Assembly (NCBI GenBank): GCA_945949385.1
Contig: CAMFEL010000131.1
Location: forward strand, 1-5,396
DNA from: an uncultured Clostridia bacterium
Lineage (GTDB): Bacteria > Bacillota > Clostridia > Oscillospirales > CAG-272
Direction of reading: 5' to 3'
DNA length: 5,396 nt
The notes beneath the pieces were generated by a model that had not been told where the DNA came from, did no database searches, and saw only the letters and a list, made by a program, of their open reading frames with translations. Below are positions 1-4,295 of this stretch, in pieces. The first letter of the stretch is position 1; each line of letters opens with the position of its first letter. The translations under genes and the position numbers were made by a program.

Positions 1-131
1 TTTATTATGATACGGAACAGCCCCCCTATTATTTTACTTTCTATATATGCACATATGCAACCAAATATTAAACCCGTTTCATTGCTGCCGTATGCACTTG
101 TCAATCCCATCAACCGACATAACTGCGCCGA

Positions 132-157
132 AAAAAGCCGCCTTGCGGCGGCTTTTT
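132..157 (-). terminator. Rho-independent terminator of the zinc-ribbon gene
   Basis: A perfect GCCGCC/GGCGGC stem (137-142 with 147-152) is extended by A5/T5 tracts on either side. Read on the minus strand, the loop is GCAA, a stable GNRA tetraloop closed by C-G, and a T-tract follows the stem. It lies about 40 bases beyond the stop of the gene ending at 196. The A/T symmetry could let it work in both directions, but the GNRA loop exists only in minus-strand RNA. A second inverted repeat, ACATAACTG at 117-125 and CAGTTATGT at 162-170, encloses it. Confidence 0.85.
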
Positions 158-195
158 CTACCAGTTATGTAATATATGATCCGTTTGCAATCAGC

Positions 196-471
196 TTACT
201 GCTGCTTCATAGCTGCGAAGCACTCGCTGCAGTATACGGGTCTGTCGCTGGTGGGCTGGAAAGGAACCTTTGCTTCCTTGCCGCACTGAGCGCACACGGT
301 GGTGTACATCTCTCTCTGTGCTCTGGAAGCGTTCTTTCTTGCGTCACGGCAAGCCTTGCATCTCTGGGGCTCGTTCTGGAAGCCTTTTTCGGCATAGAAC
401 TCCTGCTCACCTGCAGTGAAAACGAATTCCTGTCCGCAATCCTTGCAAACTAATGTCTTGTCCTCGTACAT
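196..471 (-). CDS. Small double zinc-ribbon protein (zf-trcl / CxxC-x17-CxxC type)
   Basis: A 91-residue soluble protein with no signal peptide or membrane segment. It carries four CxxC pairs: C9/C12 with C38/C41, and C60/C63 with C81/C84. The first half has the pattern typical of the 'probable zinc-ribbon' family (Pfam zf-trcl): a GEQEFYAEKGF stretch at 21-31, then NEPQRCKACR at 33-42. The second half has exactly 17 residues between its two CxxC pairs, as in the CxxC-x17-CxxC domain often fused to it. Each half should bind one zinc ion. The family is widespread in Clostridia and its role is unknown; nucleic-acid or protein binding is only a guess. The start at 471 is supported by AGAGAGG at 478-484, six bases upstream. 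A probable promoter lies in the 153-base gap after the sigma-factor gene, and a strong terminator follows, so it may be its own transcription unit or also receive read-through from the sigma gene. Confidence 0.9.
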   Translation of the reverse strand: MYEDKTLVCKDCGQEFVFTAGEQEFYAEKGFQNEPQRCKACRDARKNASRAQREMYTTVCAQCGKEAKVPFQPTSDRPVYCSECFAAMKQQ

Positions 472-549
472 TTTTTACCTCTCTGAATGTGGGAATAGAT
501 TTTCGCCCCAAAACGGACTTACACCGTTACCTTTGAAAACCAACGCTCT

Positions 550-578
550 ATTTAAGCTATTCGGGCATATATTATCAA
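550..578 (-). promoter_or_regulatory. Candidate sigma-A promoter of the zinc-ribbon gene
   Basis: On the minus strand, TTGATA (573-578) and TTAAAT (550-555) are separated by 17 bases, matching the -35 and -10 consensus at 5/6 and 4/6 positions. Transcription would start near 543, giving a leader of about 70 bases. That leader holds a small hairpin, AACGG/CCGTT at 512-516 and 524-528 with a 7-base loop. The -35 box touches the T-tract of the weak terminator of the preceding gene. Confidence 0.45.
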
Positions 579-600
579 AAAAAGAGACATTTTCCCTTTT
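577..600 (-). terminator. Weak terminator after the sigma-factor gene
   Basis: On the minus strand, AAAAGGGA (600-593) can pair with TCTCTTTT (587-580), with one G-U pair and a 5-base loop. The T run continues three more bases to 577. It starts 25 bases past the sigma-gene stop. The stem is A/T-rich, so termination is probably partial and some read-through into the zinc-ribbon gene is likely. Confidence 0.35.
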
Positions 601-624
601 GTGATAAGCATAAACGGCAGCAGC

Positions 625-1170
625 TTATTCGGACGGTCTGCGTTCTCTCAGCTTGCGGCGTGCGCGGTAAAGCGCGTTGTTAACGCTGCGCTCGCTTGTT
701 CCCAGCTCAGCGGCGGTCTGCGCCGCGCTGTTGCCGTCCGTATATTTCAACAAAACCGCCCGCTCAAGCTCCGACAGCTCTCCGCCGATACGCTTAAGAA
801 TTTCGTCCGCCTCGACGCCGTCAAGCTCCGTTCTTCTGCGGCGCTTTCGGGACTCTGCATCCGCCGACGATTTTTCCCGTCTCTCTCTTGACAGCTTTGC
901 CCGCCGGAAAGAAACGAGGGCGTTGCGTATGCAGATCTTTGCATACAGACCGAAAGATACTTTACAGTTATCAATATCATAGCTCAGCGCAGCGCGAAGC
1001 AGCGCGCTTTCCGCCTCCTCGGTAAGATCAACGCGACTGCCTCCCCCGCTTTGTTCAAAGCTTGCGGCAGTACTTGCGATCAGCGGCGCGTACTTGCGGC
1101 GAAGAGTATCAAAATCCTCATGCCGTCCGTTTCTGATTCCGAGAAGTATTTCGTCAAGAGTCTGTGACAC
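625..1170 (-). CDS. Sigma-70 family RNA polymerase sigma factor, small, SigH-like
   Basis: A 181-residue protein with the two-domain plan of short sigma factors. Region 2 covers roughly residues 20-92. It includes VDLTEEAESALLRAALSYD (47-65), which aligns with the 'DLxQEGxxGLxxAxxxYD' core-binding motif, then FGLYAKICIRNALVSFRR (73-90), matching the -10 recognition helix region of SigH-type factors. A very basic linker (91-114, with a run of Arg and Lys) follows. Region 4 spans about 130-176 with a helix-turn-helix, AAELGTSERSVNNALYRARR (153-172), that would read the -35 box. Region 3 is absent. The start is GTG at 1170, supported by AGGGG (1176-1180) five bases upstream. No anti-sigma gene is adjacent: the upstream neighbour is a DUF4364 protein and the downstream one a zinc-ribbon protein. 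Its regulon cannot be read from the sequence. It could be a sporulation/competence-type or an extracytoplasmic-function-like factor; the region 2 wording favours the SigH side. Confidence 0.85.
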   Translation of the reverse strand: MSQTLDEILLGIRNGRHEDFDTLRRKYAPLIASTAASFEQSGGGSRVDLTEEAESALLRAALSYDIDNCKVSFGLYAKICIRNALVSFRRAKLSRERREKSSADAESRKRRRRTELDGVEADEILKRIGGELSELERAVLLKYTDGNSAAQTAAELGTSERSVNNALYRARRKLRERRPSE

Positions 1171-1235
1171 TGAATCCCCTGTCTTTTTCTGTCAAATCGT
1201 GCAATTTGTTGAAAATCAACGCTCAATTTACGTTT

Positions 1236-1263
1236 ATTATATCACAAATGTAGAAAATGTCAA
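1236..1263 (-). promoter_or_regulatory. Near-perfect sigma-A promoter of the sigma-factor gene
   Basis: On the minus strand, TTGACA (1258-1263) and TATAAT (1236-1241) are both perfect consensus boxes, 16 bases apart, with a TG extended -10 motif (TGA-TATAAT). Transcription should start near 1229, leaving a leader of about 58 bases with a small hairpin GTTGA/TCAAC (1208-1220). Immediately upstream of the -35 is an A/T-rich tandem repeat (1268-1285) that looks like an UP element. This is the strongest promoter in the window. Confidence 0.85.
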
Positions 1264-1267
1264 CACT

Positions 1268-1285
1268 ATTTTTAATATTTTTAAT
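1268..1285. repeat. Tandem 9-bp A/T repeat, probable UP element
   Basis: Two exact copies of ATTTTTAAT (1268-1276 and 1277-1285) lie directly upstream of the -35 box of the sigma-factor promoter. On the coding strand they read ATTAAAAAT twice. The position (about 4-22 bases above the -35 hexamer) and composition fit a binding site for the RNA polymerase alpha subunit C-terminal domain; that function is inferred. Confidence 0.55.
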
Positions 1286-1360
1286 CTTTCGTCAAAAATT
1301 TATTCATAATATGACATTGTTTGCCGTTCTCAGTCTGTTAAAGACGGATTTCGCCCTTGC

Positions 1361-1996
1361 TTACTGTTCAAAAAGATAGTTTACATCCCCGGACAGAAGC
1401 GCCACTACTCCCCTGAACACCACCTCGGGATGCTCTGAGTAGTTGTTCATCATTTTGCGAAGCTGATACTCGCTGTCCGCCCGCACCGTAAGATCCATTA
1501 TGGTACCCGTTTTGTCCTTGATGGAGCAGGTCACCAGATAGCCGTCGCCGTCCGGTTTATAGGTCTGATCGACCCACGCGCCCTTTTTTGCAAAGGAAAG
1601 ATGTCTTAGTGCGCTGCGGTAGCTTTTTTCCCGCACACTCACCATCAGATTGTCCGACAAAGCCCTTGCCACCTGACGCCCCGTATCCGTCACCTCATAA
1701 AGCACGGTCGAGGAGCTTTCGTATTCGTCATCGTCCTCCTCGGCGCCGTATCTTGAAGTTTCGTTATCTACGGAGTCCGAGGGTTCGCTTTCCTTATCGC
1801 CGTCCACGATAATTTCGCGGATATGTCCCGCATCCACAAGGGAAAAGAAGCACTGGGCAAAATCAAAAAAGTTGACTATTCCGTCCTGCATCATTATTGA
1901 GCCGATGCTGGGATAATCAAGAGGGTAGCCTATTTTGTCAAGCAGGTAAAGTATAAAGATCTTTATCTCATTTTCATCCTTCAAATGAGAAGCCAT
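1361..1996 (-). CDS. DUF4364 family protein, probable winged-helix regulator
   Basis: A 211-residue cytoplasmic protein recognised as DUF4364, a family common in Clostridia and of unknown function. The N-terminal part (about 8-60) contains IKIFILYLLDKIGYPL (11-26), the family's opening helix, then a helical stretch ending in LVDAGHIREI. The line YEVTDTGRQVARAL (100-113) is the wing-like segment followed by a helix, as in winged-helix DNA-binding proteins. Between them is an acidic, low-complexity insert (about 65-97, with EEDDDEYE). The C-terminal half (about 145-200) looks like an alpha/beta domain ending in EVVFRGVVALL. The start at 1996 has AAGGA (2007-2011) ten bases upstream. No good promoter is visible in the 84 bases above it, most of which is the terminator of the transporter gene, so transcription may depend on read-through or on a weak promoter. 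DNA binding is inferred from the fold. Confidence 0.85.
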   Translation of the reverse strand: MASHLKDENEIKIFILYLLDKIGYPLDYPSIGSIMMQDGIVNFFDFAQCFFSLVDAGHIREIIVDGDKESEPSDSVDNETSRYGAEEDDDEYESSSTVLYEVTDTGRQVARALSDNLMVSVREKSYRSALRHLSFAKKGAWVDQTYKPDGDGYLVTCSIKDKTGTIMDLTVRADSEYQLRKMMNNYSEHPEVVFRGVVALLSGDVNYLFEQ

Positions 1997-2035
1997 TTCT
2001 TTTATTTCCTTTCATTGATATAGACCGGTATAAAA

Positions 2036-2061
2036 ACGCGGGAGGCAAAAGCCTCCCGCGT
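2036..2061 (-). terminator. Strong terminator of the substrate-binding protein gene
   Basis: A perfect 10-bp stem, CGCGGGAGGC (2037-2046) with GCCTCCCGCG (2051-2060), a 4-base loop, and an A-T pair at the base. On the minus strand it is followed by a run of five T. It begins 20 bases past the stop at 2081. There is no T-tract on the plus side, so it works in the minus direction. It separates this gene from the DUF4364 gene. Confidence 0.92.
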
Positions 2062-2080
2062 GAAAATTCACAAGTCCGGA

Positions 2081-3844
2081 TTACTCGAATTCGTTTTCCG
2101 TATCTTCAGCCTGGATAGACTCCTTATATTCCATATAGTTTTTCATCTTCATCTTGTTGAAGTTTCTGCCCCAGTAAGTGTTGTCGATACCGCTTACAGC
2201 CTTGCCGGTCACATACGCGTCCTGAAGGAACAGAACGGGCACTACGGGCATATCCTCAAGCAGCATTTCCTCTGCCTCGTGGAGAAGCTTTGTTCTCTCT
2301 GCGCTGTCTGCAGCCGCGCTTGCCTCTGCAATAAGCGCTTCATAGTCCTCGTTCTTGTATCCGGTAACATGACCGATGGCGTCATAGTTCTCGCTGTCCA
2401 TATCAACGCCGTTTCCGGAGTATTCGGTGGCAAAGGGAGCCAGAGCCGCAAACGCATTGGGTGCAAGCATATTGTAATCAAGTGCGATAACATCGAAGTC
2501 GCCCTCGTCAAGCGCCTCCTGATACAGATCGCGGTAAATAACGGATTGGTTGGTATTCTCGGAAACAATCTTCTTGGTTCCCATTTTTTCAACCTTTACA
2601 TTGAAGCCCAGAGTTTTCCAGGCCTCTGCAACCGCCTCGGCAAATGCAATATCGGCTTCGTTGTCACGCACCTTGATGCTGAAGCTGCCGCCGGACACTC
2701 CCGCGGACTTAAGCAGGGATTTAGCCTCGTCGACATCTGCGGTTGTTGCAATAAGTTCGCCGCCCTCCTTGCGGAAGTCGCCCTTTGCGTTGGCATCGTC
2801 AACTCCGCCGGGGATAAAGCCGGTAGCGGGCTTTGCAAACACAAGGGTCTCTGCGATAGCCTCTCTGTCAAGGACAAGAGAAAGCGCGCGTCTGACATCT
2901 GCGTCCTTGAACAGCTTGTTTTCCGTATTGAAATAGAGAGATGCGGTTATGGGCATATCCACGACCTCAGCGCTCTTTTTGTAAAACTCACGGGCGCTGA
3001 GAGCGATTTCTCCCAGATAGAAGATGTTGCCTGCGTCAAAAGCGTCGGCCTGCGCCTCGTTGTCGCCGTAGTAATACCTTATAATGAGTCTGTAAGGAAT
3101 AACATATTTGTCAAGAGCCTGGTTTGAATCCGTATCGCGGCGGTAGTAGGAGGAGCGCTCAAGCACCAGCTTTTCGCCGTAGGTAATATTTCTTATATCG
3201 AAGGGGCCGTTGGTGACCATAGTGGAGGCACGCTTTGCCCAGTTCTCGTCGTTGCCGATCTTGTCCTCGCGCAGGGGCACGAGAGCAACGCTTGCACAGG
3301 TTTTGAAGAACTCGTCTACATTGATATCGTGCTCAAACTCAACTTTCAGCAAATAGGTCTCAACCGCGTAAACGCCCAGATCGTCCACGGTGGAGTCGCC
3401 CATCTTGATGTCGTAGGCGTTCTTCACATCGTACAGAAGGCACGCCGCCTCGCACTTGTTGGTAGCCTCCACGATGCGCTTCCAAGCGTATACGAAGTCG
3501 TTTGCCTGAACGGTTCTGCCGTCGCTCCATTTGCTGGAGCGCAGCTTTATTTCAAGTCTGTATGTATCCTCTTTATCGTCCGGCTCAAGGTACTCATAGC
3601 TTTTCATCATACCGTAATGCCAGTCGCCGTCCTCGTCCAGAGTGGTAAGACCCTCAAAGGCAAGGGACAAAATCTTTGCGGTAGCCGTGTCGTTATAGCC
3701 CACAATGGGATCAAAATTATATATCTGATTTGCCAGATACATGGTCACGACAGCGCCCTTATCGTCCTTTTCAAGGGTCGAGCACGCGGTAAGCATTCCC
3801 AGCACGCATACCGCCGCAAGAACGAGACAGATCACTTTTTTCAT
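2081..3844 (-). CDS. ABC transporter substrate-binding lipoprotein, SBP_bac_5 (OppA/DppA-like)
   Basis: A 587-residue extracellular solute-binding protein of family 5, which captures oligopeptides or similar solutes and hands them to a membrane permease. The N-terminus is a lipoprotein signal: MKK, a hydrophobic stretch, then the lipobox LTAC with the lipid-modified Cys at 21. Family signatures follow in order: FDPIVGYNDTA (44-54), LAFEGLTTLDEDG (61-73), KWSDGRTVQANDFVYAWKR (105-123, the classic SBP_bac_5 motif), TNGPFDI (211-217), and FNTENKLFKDADVRRALSLV (305-324). The C-terminal third has the usual peptide-binding-protein helices and a PVVPV segment. Length is slightly above the common 520-550. 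The start is set by GGAGG (3851-3855), six bases upstream. No permease or ATPase gene adjoins it: the gene has its own promoter and a strong terminator, so it is an orphan binding protein within this window. The ligand cannot be predicted; peptides are the default for OppA relatives. Confidence 0.93.
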   Translation of the reverse strand: MKKVICLVLAAVCVLGMLTACSTLEKDDKGAVVTMYLANQIYNFDPIVGYNDTATAKILSLAFEGLTTLDEDGDWHYGMMKSYEYLEPDDKEDTYRLEIKLRSSKWSDGRTVQANDFVYAWKRIVEATNKCEAACLLYDVKNAYDIKMGDSTVDDLGVYAVETYLLKVEFEHDINVDEFFKTCASVALVPLREDKIGNDENWAKRASTMVTNGPFDIRNITYGEKLVLERSSYYRRDTDSNQALDKYVIPYRLIIRYYYGDNEAQADAFDAGNIFYLGEIALSAREFYKKSAEVVDMPITASLYFNTENKLFKDADVRRALSLVLDREAIAETLVFAKPATGFIPGGVDDANAKGDFRKEGGELIATTADVDEAKSLLKSAGVSGGSFSIKVRDNEADIAFAEAVAEAWKTLGFNVKVEKMGTKKIVSENTNQSVIYRDLYQEALDEGDFDVIALDYNMLAPNAFAALAPFATEYSGNGVDMDSENYDAIGHVTGYKNEDYEALIAEASAAADSAERTKLLHEAEEMLLEDMPVVPVLFLQDAYVTGKAVSGIDNTYWGRNFNKMKMKNYMEYKESIQAEDTENEFE

Positions 3845-3857
3845 ATATTACCTCCAT

Positions 3858-3909
3858 GCCGCCCCCGGCGGCTAAATGTTTTCGAAAGGCGCGCCGCAGG
3901 CTCCCTTTC
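3858..3909 (-). promoter_or_regulatory. Structured leader of the substrate-binding protein mRNA
   Basis: Two hairpins sit in the leader of about 85 bases. The proximal one is GCCGCC/GGCGGC (3858-3863 with 3867-3872) around a 3-base loop; its foot lies only two bases from the GGAGG ribosome site. The distal one pairs GAAAGG with CCTTTC (3884-3889 with 3904-3909) and has an inner GCC/GGC helix (3893-3895 with 3899-3901). Neither is followed by a T-tract, so an attenuation terminator is unlikely. Effects on mRNA stability or ribosome access are possible. It does not match a riboswitch class that I know. Confidence 0.45.
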
Positions 3910-3916
3910 TCAAACG

Positions 3917-3930
3917 ATATGTTTACATAT
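3917..3930. promoter_or_regulatory. Operator-like dyad at the transcription start
   Basis: ATATGT (3917-3922) and ACATAT (3925-3930) are perfect inverted repeats around TT. The dyad covers the predicted start of the substrate-binding protein transcript (near 3929). A/T-rich dyads of this size can arise by chance, so confidence is low. Confidence 0.3.
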
Positions 3931-3935
3931 AGTAA

Positions 3936-3964
3936 ATTATATCACAGTATCCCGTGATAATCAA
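3936..3964 (-). promoter_or_regulatory. Sigma-A promoter of the substrate-binding protein gene
   Basis: On the minus strand, TTGATT (3959-3964) and a perfect TATAAT (3936-3941) are 17 bases apart, with a TG extended -10 motif. Transcription should start near 3929. The spacer holds an inverted repeat TATCAC/GTGATA (3940-3959) and the start region another, ATATGT/ACATAT (3917-3930), both suited to repressor binding. Confidence 0.75.
3940..3959. promoter_or_regulatory. Operator-like dyad inside the promoter spacer
   Basis: TATCAC (3940-3945) and GTGATA (3954-3959) form a perfect 6+6 inverted repeat with an 8-base centre. It overlaps the -10 box at one end and the -35 box at the other, so a protein bound here would block RNA polymerase. 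The regulator is not identifiable. Confidence 0.35.
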
Positions 3965-3973
3965 TCTGTAAAA

Positions 3974-4005
3974 GTGCAAATAAATCAAGTTTCATTTATT
4001 TGCAC
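3974..4005. promoter_or_regulatory. Perfect 12+12 bp inverted repeat upstream of the transporter promoter
   Basis: GTGCAAATAAAT (3974-3985) and ATTTATTTGCAC (3994-4005) are exact reverse complements with an 8-base centre. The near edge is nine bases above the -35 box of the substrate-binding protein gene. A terminator is unlikely: no gene ends here on either strand and the T-tract is short or absent. The best reading is a binding site for a dimeric regulator. I do not recognise the motif as belonging to a known regulator. Confidence 0.6.
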
Positions 4006-4075
4006 AAAAATTTTGGCTGATTTAGTAAAAAATCTACATACAGCTCTTTATTTTGCGCGCTTTATTTTGATTCGG

Positions 4076-4125
4076 CGCAGCCGTAAAAATCATGACCGCC
4101 GGCAAAGCCGGTGATTTGCTCTGCG
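4076..4125. repeat. Fold-back intergenic repeat, copy 1
   Basis: The core at 4088-4113 matches 5251-5276 at 24 of 26 positions in the same orientation. Its centre is a hairpin, CCGGC-AAA-GCCGG (4099-4111), extended by a G-U and a C-G pair. Outer arms AAATC/GATTT (4087-4091, 4113-4117) and CGCAG/CTGCG (4076-4080, 4121-4125) give an imperfect fold-back element of 50 bases. GCGGCGGG at 4123-4130 also recurs twice near the right edge. It looks like a small non-autonomous dispersed repeat or a REP-like element; there is no transposase. Confidence 0.55.
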
Positions 4126-4142
4126 GCGGGACTAACCATCGG

Positions 4143-4229
4143 CAAAAGCATCTTTTGAAACACCTCATTAGCAGGTTGTTTTCGGAAGATCAAGAAAGAT
4201 GACAGACCGTACCGAAAACTGCTTTTCGG
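4143..4229. repeat. Two small hairpins between the repeat and gpr
   Basis: CAAAAG/CTTTTG (4143-4148, 4152-4157) has a 3-base loop. CCGAAAA/TTTTCGG (4212-4218, 4223-4229) has a 4-base loop. The arm at 4212-4219 can instead pair with GTTTTCGG at 4178-4185, so two mutually exclusive folds exist. No T-tract follows either. These may belong to the same repeat unit as copy 1 or to a leader that regulates gpr; the sequence does not decide. Confidence 0.3.
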
Positions 4230-4261
4230 CATAGGAGCGAAAAAACGGTATATCCTATTAG

Positions 4262-4270
4262 TATTATAAT
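4262..4270 (+). promoter_or_regulatory. Candidate -10 region of the gpr promoter
   Basis: TATAAT at 4265-4270 matches the sigma-A -10 box, but no acceptable -35 lies 16-18 bases upstream. The overlapping TATTATA (4262-4268) matches 6 of 7 positions of the sigma-G -10 consensus CATWHTA as I remember it, with GAAAA (4239-4243) matching 4 of 5 of the -35 GHATR at an 18-base spacing. In Bacillus, gpr is read by the forespore sigma factors F and G, so a forespore promoter is expected. Neither assignment is firm. Confidence 0.35.
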
Positions 4271-4295
4271 GCTTTTTTCGCGAAAGGCAACCGTT

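Noticed and set aside
1..116. Possible minus-strand promoter (TTGCAT-N18-TAAAAT like boxes) and a GGGGGG run leading out of the left edge
   Set aside because: Box matches are poor, the G run is not followed by a start codon at a suitable distance within the window, and the next gene is out of view.
7..453. A 148-codon plus-strand open frame over the zinc-ribbon gene
   Set aside because: It runs through the terminator and antisense to a gene with four conserved CxxC pairs. No ribosome site.
1321..1360. Possible terminator just after the DUF4364 gene (GTCT/AGAC stem)
   Set aside because: The stem is only four pairs and no T-tract follows, so I could not support it.
2060..3127. A 355-codon open frame on the plus strand, antisense to the binding-protein gene
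   Set aside because: The minus-strand protein has clear family motifs along its whole length, a lipobox and a ribosome site. The plus frame gives no recognisable protein, begins in the terminator stem, and lacks a ribosome site.
3974..4005. Reading the 12+12 bp dyad as a rho-independent terminator
   Set aside because: The stem is A/T-rich, no gene ends next to it on either strand, and only a short T run follows on the minus strand.
3329..4114. A 261-codon plus-strand open frame running from the binding-protein gene into the intergenic region
   Set aside because: It starts inside the coding sequence of the opposite gene, crosses its ribosome site, promoter and dyads, and resembles no protein family.
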